From: Candidatus Colimonas fimequi | GTDB lineage: Bacteria; Bacillota; Clostridia; Peptostreptococcales; Anaerovoracaceae | Reading direction: 5' to 3' | Length of the DNA stretch: 5,362 nucleotides | Assembly (NCBI GenBank): GCA_018065295.1 | Contig: JAGHTQ010000150.1 | Span: forward strand, 1 to 5,362 | Shown here: piece after piece, positions 1-5,362 of the stretch | How the letters are laid out: the number at the start of each line of letters is the position of its first letter | Position numbering within the stretch: position 1 is the first letter of the stretch | Notes under the pieces: generated by a model | What the model was told of the DNA's origin: nothing | The model's input: the letters and a program-made list of their open reading frames with translations, nothing else | Databases searched by the model: none | Position numbers and translations under genes: made by a program

Positions 1-1016
1 GTTACAACCAGTGCTGTCATGCTGCCTGAACCAGCCATAATGAAGAATCCGATTGCAAGGATAAGAACCAGTGCTTCAAGACCCATTGCAACTACCCATG
101 ACATCTTCTTATCGATCTTAACCATCAGTACATCAACAAGGTATGCACATACGATACTTGCGAAACCGAATACGAATGTTGCCAGTGCTACCTGGTCAGC
201 AGTCATGCCCATGTATTCAGTATGGTAGTAAACCTGTGCTGAGTAGTTAATGGTATTCGCAAAGATACTGATACCGAAAATAAGCATTACAATACGAGTT
301 CCCTTGTTTTTGAAAAGATTAACGACAGCCTTGTATGTGAACTTAGTTGCAGCTTCGTTATCTCTTCTTGGTCTTTCATAACCTTCTGTTGTCTTATACA
401 AAATAATGATGAAGATGAGAACACCACCCATATAGCAAGCCATTGTTGCTGTCCATCCTAAATCAGGGTTGCTGAACTTGCTTCCCCAGAAATCAACGAG
501 AATAAGACATGCACTGATTGCTACAGTTGATAAAAGACCGAAGTAGTTCTTCCATGTAGCAAGAGCGCCTCTCTCATTGTAGTTGTTAGTCATTTCTGAA
601 CCCAGTGATGAAGCTGAAATGTCCAGAACTGTCTGTGCTGTATAGTATGCCAGAATAACAACAACAAAGTAGATCTTTGATGCTGTTTCTCCAAGTCCGA
701 AGTTTGTAAATAACAAACATGAAATAATGAAGAATGGCAGTGCAATAAACTTAATAAGTGGTCTTCTGCGACCTTTAGGATTCTTAAGATTATCAGAAAT
801 TGAACCTACGATTGGGTCAGTAATAGCATCCCACAGAGTACCCAGTGAAATCAGTGCACCGGCGAATGCTGCTGACATTCCTACAACTTCATTCATGAAG
901 TAAAGACCATAATAACTGAATGCTGTCCAAGCCATAAAACTGCAGAATCCAGATGTACCATAACCAAATTTAACCTTTAATGGTAATTTAGCATTTAAGT
1001 CTCTTTCTTTATTCAT
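1..1016 (-). CDS. GPH-family (MelB-like) cation:sugar symporter, C-terminus cut by window edge
   Basis: Major-facilitator carrier of the glycoside-pentoside-hexuronide:cation symporter family, a plasma-membrane protein expected to import a sugar, glycoside or hexuronide with Na+ or H+. The ATG at 1016-1014 opens a frame with no stop down to position 1, giving 338 residues and about nine membrane spans. Family members are usually about 450-500 aa with 12 spans, so the end lies outside the window. Seen directly: WDAITDPIVGSISDN at residues 62-76 followed by GRRRP at 82-86, the GPH loop 2-3 signature, and LDISASSLGSEMT around residues 131-143. By alignment from memory, Asp63, Asp67 and Asp132 match the cation-site residues Asp55, Asp59 and Asp124 of MelB, so the coupling site looks intact. 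A GAGGTG ribosome binding site lies 4 bases upstream. The gene has its own possible promoter and follows a terminator, so it is probably not co-transcribed with the gene before it. The substrate cannot be told. Family call is confident. Confidence 0.92.
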   Translation of the reverse strand, partial: MNKERDLNAKLPLKVKFGYGTSGFCSFMAWTAFSYYGLYFMNEVVGMSAAFAGALISLGTLWDAITDPIVGSISDNLKNPKGRRRPLIKFIALPFFIISCLLFTNFGLGETASKIYFVVVILAYYTAQTVLDISASSLGSEMTNNYNERGALATWKNYFGLLSTVAISACLILVDFWGSKFSNPDLGWTATMACYMGGVLIFIIILYKTTEGYERPRRDNEAATKFTYKAVVNLFKNKGTRIVMLIFGISIFANTINYSAQVYYHTEYMGMTADQVALATFVFGFASIVCAYLVDVLMVKIDKKMSWVVAMGLEALVLILAIGFFIMAGSGSMTALVV

Positions 1017-1020
1017 ATAA

Positions 1021-1026
1021 CACCTC
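1021..1026 (-). promoter_or_regulatory. ribosome binding site of the GPH symporter gene
   Basis: On the minus strand this reads GAGGTG, four bases before the ATG at 1016. It matches the 3' half of the AGGAGGTG anti-16S consensus and supports this ATG as the start. The protein from here begins with a short charged stretch before the first span, as is normal for GPH carriers. Confidence 0.7.
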
Positions 1027-1051
1027 ACACAATTAATAATTCACAGGTTTT

Positions 1052-1080
1052 AGTTTAACTTTTCTGGTCCATTAATTCAA
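1052..1080 (-). promoter_or_regulatory. possible sigma-70/sigma-A type promoter for the GPH symporter gene
   Basis: On the minus strand there is a TTGAAT box (1080-1075) and a TAAACT box (1057-1052) separated by 17 bases. Each matches the consensus at four of six positions. It lies between the upstream terminator and the GPH start, where a promoter is needed. A second candidate -10 box, TATAAA at 1100-1095, sits further upstream but has a poor -35 box. The whole 1017-1145 stretch is AT-rich, so chance matches are likely. Confidence 0.35.
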
Positions 1081-1145
1081 TACAATTCAGAATATTTATA
1101 CACATTTATTCATATATATCCGTATCAGTATTTGTTTTAAGACGC

Positions 1146-1173
1146 AAAAAACCGGCTCTAGTTCAGAGCCGGT
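1146..1173 (-). terminator. intrinsic terminator after the acidic hypothetical gene
   Basis: A perfect 9-bp inverted repeat, ACCGGCTCT (1151-1159) and AGAGCCGGT (1165-1173), encloses a 5-base loop. On the minus strand it is followed directly by a run of T residues (1151-1146). It starts 22 bases past the TAG stop at 1196-1198. The GC-rich stem plus T run is a textbook Rho-independent terminator reading on the minus strand, and it separates this gene from the GPH symporter. Confidence 0.93.
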
Positions 1174-1195
1174 AATCTAGCGCTTATATTGATAA

Positions 1196-1834
1196 CTATT
1201 CTTCTTCAGTTTCGTCATCGTCTTCGTACTCATATTCCTCATCAGAAGGAGCATCGCCTGCTAACATCTGGAGCTGGTTATAATCTCCAATCTTAGCAAG
1301 TTCATCAATATGAGCTTCATGGTCGAGAATTGAAATACCACCATCAACAGCATCTACCATAATGAAGTAAATTCTGCCTTCTTTATCTCTACATGTTACA
1401 ACGTAGAAATGCTTATAGAATTTCTCTTCTTCAATTATATTAAACTTAGGTGTAAACATGAGCTTAGCTCTACCAATGTACTGTTTCAGAGCGAAGTCAT
1501 GACCCTTAGCGTGATATTCATCTTCAGAAAGAACAGGATCCAGGCAATCTTCTTCATCAATCTCAACATCACGATAAATTGGCTTGCCTTCACTGTCTTT
1601 ATCATATACCGTATCATATGCAGTTCCAAGAACCCTATCTATAATACAGTCAACATACTTAACGAGCTGCTTAACAAATCTGCCTGTTCCAACAGTTAAC
1701 TCAAATCTCATTCTTACATAAGGATAATAAACGTCTTCGATATCCTCAATTTCAAGATTAGGGTCTGTATGTAACAGGAGAACTAATGCTTCTCTTGGAG
1801 TGTATTTAGGTTCTAAGATTCTTGTTTCAATCAT
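1196..1834 (-). CDS. unrecognised acidic soluble protein, 212 aa
   Basis: I do not recognise this family. The ATG at 1834-1832 gives MIETRILEPKYTPREAL and 212 residues, ending with TAG. There is no signal peptide and no membrane span, so it is probably cytoplasmic. Visible features are a YYPYVRMRFEL segment at residues 36-46, a charged middle part with Cys63, Cys97 and Cys148, a segment at 143-172 containing FYVVTCRD then YFIMVDAVDGGISILD that faintly recalls the closing strands of PepSY-like folds (weak impression only), and a C-terminal tail at 198-212 in which 12 of 15 residues are Asp or Glu. An in-frame ATG at 1873 would add 13 residues (MAEGLCFKGWKLI), but it lies in the loop of a 12-bp hairpin, has no ribosome binding site and encodes the hairpin itself, so I reject it. 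The gene follows an SSS symporter, perhaps by read-through of that hairpin, and has its own strong terminator. Coding is well supported; function is unknown. Confidence 0.85.
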   Translation of the reverse strand: MIETRILEPKYTPREALVLLLHTDPNLEIEDIEDVYYPYVRMRFELTVGTGRFVKQLVKYVDCIIDRVLGTAYDTVYDKDSEGKPIYRDVEIDEEDCLDPVLSEDEYHAKGHDFALKQYIGRAKLMFTPKFNIIEEEKFYKHFYVVTCRDKEGRIYFIMVDAVDGGISILDHEAHIDELAKIGDYNQLQMLAGDAPSDEEYEYEDDDETEEE

Positions 1835-1846
1835 TATTAATTTCCA

Positions 1847-1852
1847 TCCTTT
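1847..1852 (-). promoter_or_regulatory. ribosome binding site that decides the start of the acidic protein
   Basis: The minus strand reads AAAGGA here, extended as AAAGGATGG to 1844, about 12 bases before the ATG at 1834. The spacing is a little long but usable. The site lies just past the hairpin at 1858-1888, so it fits the 1834 start and cannot serve the ATG at 1873, which is upstream of it. Confidence 0.55.
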
Positions 1853-1888
1853 AAAACACAAGCCTTCTGCCATAAACAGAAGGCTTGT
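1853..1888 (-). terminator. 12-bp hairpin with short T run after the PutP/PanF-like symporter; probably leaky
   Basis: ACAAGCCTTCTG (1858-1869) and CAGAAGGCTTGT (1877-1888) form a perfect 12-bp stem with a 7-base loop. On the minus strand it is followed by G and four T residues (1856-1853), then AAAGGA, the ribosome binding site of the next gene. It begins 37 bases past the symporter stop at 1925-1927. The stem is strong but the T run is short, so it may terminate only partly, or act as a 3' end stabiliser that lets some transcript continue into the acidic protein gene. Confidence 0.75.
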
Positions 1889-1892
1889 AGTA

Positions 1893-1921
1893 TTTACAGT
1901 TAATTAATCACTCTTACTCAA
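1893..1921 (-). promoter_or_regulatory. weak candidate promoter for the acidic protein gene
   Basis: TTGAGT (1921-1916) and TGTAAA (1898-1893) on the minus strand are separated by 17 bases, each four of six matches to consensus. If used, transcription would start at about the base of the hairpin, placing the hairpin at the 5' end of the message. The region is AT-rich and this could be chance. Confidence 0.2.
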
Positions 1922-1924
1922 GAA

Positions 1925-3517
1925 TTAGAGGCTTTCTGCTACGAGAGCGCTCTTCTTGTTGAATACGAACTGAGTGATAGCTCTTGATTCAGTTGAAAGC
2001 TGCTTTGATGAAGCTGTCTGTACCTGAGTTGATACGTCGATCTTCTTACCCTTAGCTCTTTCGATAAGGTCGCACATTTCTGGGCTAGTTGGCTTACCGA
2101 AGTTACTGAATACGAGCATGCAGATCCATGAAGGAACTACGCCAGCGATGAATGCGTGGATACCTGTAACTGATTCGAGGTCGAATGTACCCCAACCCCA
2201 AGCGAGGAGACAACCTACTACCATTGAGATTGCTGAACCTGTTGCATTTGCCTTCTTCCACCAGATTGCGCAGATGTATGATGGCATGAATGCAGCGCCG
2301 AGGAATGAGAATGTATCTACGATCAGCTTGAAGATTCCAGGTGGGTTCATGATTGCGATAGCAACACCGATGATACCTACTGCTACGATTGAAGCTCTTG
2401 AGATAAGAACAACTGTCTTGTCTGGAGCGTCTGGTCTGAGCCATCTCTTGTAGAAGTCGATTGATACGATTGTTGCGATCAGGAGCATCAGTGCAGCTAC
2501 TGTTGACATGATAGCTGACATGATAGCTGTAAGCATGAGACCTGAGAATACGCCAGGGAACTTAAGAGCAGCCAGTGATGGAATTACAAGTTCCATATCG
2601 CCGTTGATAAGCATATCAGGCTGAGCTGTGAAGTAAATCAGACCTGCCATACCAAGGAAGTATGGGATGAAGCAGAACAGCTGAGTCCAGATTGTAGCGT
2701 AGATTACAGAAGTCTTAGCCTTCTTAGGTGAACCCATAGCCATGTGCTTGTTAACACTGTGTGGGAGACCCATGTAACCAATCATGTAAATAAGTGATGC
2801 ACCAGCGATTACACCCCACTGACCTTCATAGTGGTTATCTCTACCCCAGAAGCCAAGCAGTGATGGATCGATTTCAGCCAGTCTTGCGTGGAGACCACCG
2901 AAGCCGCCCATATCGATCATAACGCCGATGAAGATAACGATCAGTGAACCGATCATGATGAAACCCTGAATTACGTCAGTCCATGCTACTGCGAAGTAAC
3001 CACCAACGAATGTGTAGAACAGGATTACAGTTACACCAACGATAAGACCAACTTCGAGTGGGAAACCGAACAGTGTAACCAGAGTCTTACCAGTTGCCAT
3101 GAACTGTCCGAGAACGTAGCATGACAGGCCGAATACTGCGATGATGCAGCCGATAACCTTAACTGGGATTGACTGGTATCTCTTTTCGAGATATTCAATA
3201 GGTGAAATTGCATCGAGTAACTGTGAAAGTCTTCTCATTCTTCTTGACAGAACTGTCAGGTTGATGAGACCACCTGAAGCGTCACCGATTGCATAGAACA
3301 GTGCGAAATAACCAAACTGGTAAGCCAGTGATGGTCCACCCATGAACATGAAGCCTGACATAGCAGTTGTCTGCAGTGTAAGAGCTGTTACGAGAGGTCC
3401 CATTGATCTTCCGCCAACCATGTAGTCTTCTGAACTCTTGGACTTCTTATTCCAGTAGAGGCCCATAGCGATCATACCTACGAAGTAAACTATCAGTACT
3501 ATTACTTCAACTCTCAT
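1925..3517 (-). CDS. sodium:solute symporter (SSS family), PutP/PanF-like
   Basis: Plasma-membrane carrier expected to couple Na+ entry to uptake of a small organic solute. It has 530 residues, near the family norm, with about 13 predicted spans of the LeuT-fold type. Seen directly: GGRSMGPLVTALTLQTTAMS at residues 35-54, then GGPSLAYQFG at 60-69; GGYFAVAWTDVIQG at 172-185, the SSS signature; GLPHSVNKHMA at 250-260; and MSAIMSTVAA at 333-342. Ser54 and Ser338-Thr339 align with the Na+-site residues Ser57 and Ser340-Thr341 of PutP, and Arg37 with Arg40. However, PutP Asp55 and Trp59 are replaced by Ala52 and Phe56, so proline is doubtful as substrate. The GGPxxAY part and the MGGFGGL segment at 203-209 also recall the pantothenate carrier PanF. 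Residues 474-530 form a long, mostly polar tail. Its start overlaps the stop of the 60-aa upstream gene (TAATG), with AGGAGG seven bases away. Codons favour TTC, TAC and AAG more than in the symporter at 3873-5342. Family sure, substrate open. Confidence 0.93.
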   Translation of the reverse strand: MRVEVIVLIVYFVGMIAMGLYWNKKSKSSEDYMVGGRSMGPLVTALTLQTTAMSGFMFMGGPSLAYQFGYFALFYAIGDASGGLINLTVLSRRMRRLSQLLDAISPIEYLEKRYQSIPVKVIGCIIAVFGLSCYVLGQFMATGKTLVTLFGFPLEVGLIVGVTVILFYTFVGGYFAVAWTDVIQGFIMIGSLIVIFIGVMIDMGGFGGLHARLAEIDPSLLGFWGRDNHYEGQWGVIAGASLIYMIGYMGLPHSVNKHMAMGSPKKAKTSVIYATIWTQLFCFIPYFLGMAGLIYFTAQPDMLINGDMELVIPSLAALKFPGVFSGLMLTAIMSAIMSTVAALMLLIATIVSIDFYKRWLRPDAPDKTVVLISRASIVAVGIIGVAIAIMNPPGIFKLIVDTFSFLGAAFMPSYICAIWWKKANATGSAISMVVGCLLAWGWGTFDLESVTGIHAFIAGVVPSWICMLVFSNFGKPTSPEMCDLIERAKGKKIDVSTQVQTASSKQLSTESRAITQFVFNKKSALVAESL

Positions 3518-3699
3518 TATTTAGCCTCCTCCTTTCCTTCCAGAGGTCCGAACTTAGCCAGGTCGTCTTCGTCACCGAATTCTCTGTCATCTACCATAGC
3601 GTCCTGCTTCTTCATTGTAAAGTATACGATGAATGCAGCTGCGAGGTTGATGAAAGGCCAGATTAACATCCAAGATGTTTCCATTGGCAATCCAAACAT
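3517..3699 (-). CDS. small single-span membrane protein, likely accessory subunit of the adjacent SSS symporter
   Basis: A 60-residue protein beginning MFGLPMETSWMLIWPFINLA, with one hydrophobic span at about residues 9-29 (WPF at 14-16), a KK stop-transfer pair at 30-31 and a hydrophilic, strongly acidic tail at 33-60 (DD at 37-38, DEDD at 43-46). The charge pattern places the tail in the cytoplasm. The coding call rests on a near-perfect AAGGAGG ribosome binding site seven bases before the ATG and on the TAATG overlap with the symporter start, which implies coupled translation. Several SSS carriers have a small membrane protein encoded directly upstream: YhdT with PanF, YjcH with ActP, and DUF3311 or DUF4212 proteins with other SSS members. 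Its size, position and short aromatic span (FGLP...W..W...) fit that pattern, most like DUF3311/DUF4212 by eye, but I cannot assign a family. A role in assembly, stability or activity of the symporter is inferred from context only. Confidence 0.85.
   Translation of the reverse strand: MFGLPMETSWMLIWPFINLAAAFIVYFTMKKQDAMVDDREFGDEDDLAKFGPLEGKEEAK
3525..3530 (-). promoter_or_regulatory. ribosome binding site of the PutP/PanF-like symporter
   Basis: The minus strand reads AGGAGG, a full consensus match, seven bases before the ATG at 3517. It lies inside the last codons of the 60-aa gene. The symporter can therefore be translated by re-initiation or independently, and probably at a high rate. Confidence 0.85.
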
Positions 3700-3706
3700 A
3701 AAAATT

Positions 3707-3713
3707 CCTCCTT
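3707..3713 (-). promoter_or_regulatory. ribosome binding site of the 60-aa membrane protein
   Basis: AAGGAGG on the minus strand, seven bases before the ATG at 3699. This near-ideal site is the main reason to treat the short frame as a real gene. Confidence 0.85.
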
Positions 3714-3724
3714 AAACTTATAAA

Positions 3725-3753
3725 AATATAACTGTTAAATTGCACAATAATAA
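3725..3753 (-). promoter_or_regulatory. candidate promoter for the small-protein/symporter unit
   Basis: On the minus strand TTATTA (3753-3748) and TATATT (3730-3725) are 17 bases apart. The -10 box matches at five of six positions, the -35 box at only three. It lies between the upstream terminator and the ribosome binding site, where a promoter for this two-gene unit must be. The 3714-3806 region is so AT-rich that other boxes are possible, for instance TATAAG just downstream. I see no convincing operator or riboswitch fold in it. Confidence 0.3.
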
Positions 3754-3806
3754 TACCAAATAATGAAATCTAAGTGTGAAATTGTTTGAACTTTTAAACC
3801 AATATT

Positions 3807-3843
3807 AAAAAAACCTTAAGCAGATTTTAACTTGCTTAAGGTT
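3807..3843 (-). terminator. intrinsic terminator after the first SSS symporter gene
   Basis: AACCTTAAGCA (3812-3822) and TGCTTAAGGTT (3833-3843) form an 11-bp perfect stem around a 10-base loop. On the minus strand it is followed by seven T residues (3813-3807, the first two pairing in the stem). It begins about 30 bases past the TAA stop at 3873-3875. This separates the 489-aa symporter from the small-protein/symporter unit. Confidence 0.9.
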
Positions 3844-3872
3844 GTAATAATTATACCTATAATTTTATTAAT

Positions 3873-5342
3873 TTACTCATTCCTCATCTTGTAATTATTG
3901 GCATAACTTGTAATTTTGCTATACACCTTGATACGTCTTATATCGGTTATTGATCCTGAGATAAAACATAATATATTGATGCCAAGAGCTAATATAGCAC
4001 AATAACTAGCGTCTCCGCTGTTAAAGTAAATACTCAGAAGATAAATGCCTTCACCTGATAACAGCCCTATAATTGCTCCAATTGGAGATGACCGTTTCCA
4101 ATATAAAGCACCTATTACTGGAACAATAAGCTGAGCAGTTCCGCCAAGTGCAATTACTGCCAGATCCATGATACTTTGAGGTACAAGGATTACAAGAAGA
4201 TATGAAGCAGCAGAAACAGCTATAACCGCAAACTTAGCTACGCGAAGAAGCTTCTGCTCTGGAATCTTATCATTAATATATCTCTTGTGAATATCCATTG
4301 TATATATGGCAGACAAAGCATGAACCTGAGAATTGGCTGTTGAGAATATAGCTGCATATATACCAATAAGAACGAATACATAAAAGTATGGATTAGCCTT
4401 GTGCATGATAATCTCAATAAGCAACGCTTCTGCGTTCTCAGTGTGATCCACAAGAGATGCACATCCACTACCAGCGAAAAGTGTTCCTATGCATATAATG
4501 GAAGACAGACAAATTAGCAGCGGCATGATGTCAAAGTTGCGCTCCTTTGATGAAGCATAGTTACGAAGCCACATCTGCGGACCCATGAATGCACCAATAG
4601 GGACAATGAGAAACAGTGCCAGCCACTGAGTCGTTCTAGCGAAAGTTCTCTCTCCCCCAAGAGATACATTAGCTATGTTCTTATTAATGAGATTATTGAA
4701 TACATATTCGTGACCACCTGCAAGCTTCATAATGAAGAATCCAGACGCCAGAATAGCAACAACGATTAATATTCCATAAAAAGCGTCTGTTAATGCTACT
4801 GCTCTTATTCCACCTGCCCATAAATAGATAACGAGAATTGTGAAGATAATAAATGCTCCCATATAAATGGAAACAACTCCATTTGTCGCAATCTGCATTA
4901 CCATAAGGCCACCAACAATCTGAACCTGAAGATAAATCATAGTACAGATAATTGTGATTGTTGTTACGATACCGTTAAGGAACTTAGAACCATAAATGTC
5001 GTCAAAAAAGTCTGTTGGAGTAAAATAATTGTTGTGTTTACCGTAATACCATATACGTTTACCAACAATAATAAACAAAACGGCAAACAGGGCATCCCAT
5101 CCGATACTTGTTAAATAGATAGGACCATCATTATAAAAGTATCCGATACCACCAACAAATGCGAATACACTGATCCATGTTCCAAATACTGTTGCAAACA
5201 GTGGAACAATAGACATCTTCCTGTCCTGAAGAAGGAAGTTGCTAATTCGCTGGGTACTCCTGTTTCTTGCAATCTCACCAAGAAGAAGCGGAATGAATAC
5301 GAATACACATATTAATAAAACCATTACTGCTGATGTTATCAT
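3873..5342 (-). CDS. sodium:solute symporter (SSS family), substrate unknown
   Basis: A second, distantly related SSS carrier of 489 residues with about 13 predicted spans, expected to import an organic solute with Na+ at the plasma membrane. Seen directly: FTPTDFFDDIYGS at residues 107-119; GGIRAVALTDAFYG at 177-190, the SSS signature; GPQMWLRNYASSKERNF at 254-270; AAIFSTANSQVHALSAIYTM at 330-349 followed by DIHKRY at 350-355, where Ser334-Thr335 stand at the usual Na+-site pair; and YWKRSSPIGAIIG soon after residue 410. The pattern resembles MctP-type monocarboxylate or amino-acid carriers more than PutP, but no substrate can be named. The start at 5342 follows GAGGGG by six bases. The frame remains open upstream to the window edge, so a slightly longer N-terminus is not excluded, although this start places the first span normally. 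Codon use is more AT-rich (TTA, ATA, AAT) than in the neighbouring symporter at 1925-3517. A strong terminator follows. Confidence 0.92.
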   Translation of the reverse strand: MITSAVMVLLICVFVFIPLLLGEIARNRSTQRISNFLLQDRKMSIVPLFATVFGTWISVFAFVGGIGYFYNDGPIYLTSIGWDALFAVLFIIVGKRIWYYGKHNNYFTPTDFFDDIYGSKFLNGIVTTITIICTMIYLQVQIVGGLMVMQIATNGVVSIYMGAFIIFTILVIYLWAGGIRAVALTDAFYGILIVVAILASGFFIMKLAGGHEYVFNNLINKNIANVSLGGERTFARTTQWLALFLIVPIGAFMGPQMWLRNYASSKERNFDIMPLLICLSSIICIGTLFAGSGCASLVDHTENAEALLIEIIMHKANPYFYVFVLIGIYAAIFSTANSQVHALSAIYTMDIHKRYINDKIPEQKLLRVAKFAVIAVSAASYLLVILVPQSIMDLAVIALGGTAQLIVPVIGALYWKRSSPIGAIIGLLSGEGIYLLSIYFNSGDASYCAILALGINILCFISGSITDIRRIKVYSKITSYANNYKMRNE

Positions 5343-5348
5343 CGTAAG

Positions 5349-5354
5349 CCCCTC
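5349..5354 (-). promoter_or_regulatory. ribosome binding site of the 489-aa SSS symporter
   Basis: GAGGGG on the minus strand, six bases before the ATG at 5342. It supports this start. No promoter can be judged because only eight more bases are available upstream. Confidence 0.6.
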
Positions 5355-5362
5355 TCTAATAC

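Noticed and set aside
19..228. 69-codon plus-strand frame opposite the GPH symporter
   Set aside because: It is low-complexity in character and antisense to a well-supported coding region, with no ribosome binding site.
1409..1699. 96-codon open frame on the plus strand
   Set aside because: It is antisense to the acidic hypothetical gene and has no convincing ribosome binding site. The minus-strand frame has a start site, a ribosome binding site and a terminator, so it is the better explanation.
1871..1873. Upstream ATG for the acidic protein
   Set aside because: It is buried in the loop of the 12-bp hairpin and lacks a ribosome binding site; the ATG at 1834 is preferred.
2103..2444. 113-codon open frame on the minus strand in another frame of the symporter
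   Set aside because: It is an out-of-frame reading of symporter codons, rich in Arg and Ser. The real frame carries SSS motifs without interruption.
2118..2453. 111-codon open frame on the plus strand
   Set aside because: It lies fully antisense to the PutP/PanF-like symporter, whose family motifs are clear. It has no ribosome binding site and a composition typical of a reverse-strand shadow of a codon-biased gene.
3714..3806. Possible riboswitch or T-box leader before the small-protein/symporter unit
   Set aside because: The stretch is under 100 bases, very AT-rich, and after the upstream terminator shows no conserved-looking stems or known leader motifs.
1..5362. CRISPR arrays, tRNA or rRNA genes, insertion sequences, attachment sites
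   Set aside because: I saw no regularly spaced repeats, cloverleaf-like sequences, transposase motifs or paired terminal repeats. The only clear inverted repeats are the three terminator-like hairpins.

Overview
The window comes from a low-GC bacterium. Every gene with good support is read on the minus strand, so transcription runs from the high coordinates towards position 1. Purine-rich AGGAGG-type ribosome binding sites, TTA/ATA/AGA codons, TGG for tryptophan under the standard code, short AT-rich intergenic gaps and hairpin-plus-T-run terminators all suggest a Bacillota (Firmicutes) chromosome, perhaps Clostridia. The sequence alone does not give a genus. Nothing in the window indicates a phage, transposon or CRISPR array.

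In order of transcription, the first gene (5342-3873) encodes a sodium:solute symporter (SSS family) of 489 aa and ends at a strong intrinsic terminator (3807-3843). After an AT-rich gap with a possible promoter comes a two-gene unit. A 60-aa single-span membrane protein (3699-3517) overlaps by one base (TAATG) a second, unrelated SSS symporter of 530 aa (3517-1925), which is PutP/PanF-like. A 12-bp hairpin with only a short T run follows. It lies directly in front of an unrecognised acidic soluble protein of 212 aa (1834-1196), which ends at a clear terminator (1146-1173). The last gene (1016 to beyond position 1) is a GPH/MelB-type cation-sugar symporter that lacks its C-terminus because the window ends.

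The common theme is cation-coupled uptake of small solutes: three secondary carriers from two superfamilies stand in a row, each with its own terminator or promoter region. They look like neighbouring transport units rather than one operon. The small membrane protein is probably an accessory subunit of the symporter it overlaps, by analogy with other small-protein/SSS pairs. The acidic protein may be partly co-transcribed with that symporter by read-through of the weak hairpin.

Most of the window is ordinary transporter DNA. The points most worth a second look are the small coupled membrane protein, the loss of the PutP Asp55 equivalent in its partner, the hairpin that doubles as a barrier before the unknown acidic protein (and hides a false upstream start), and that protein itself.
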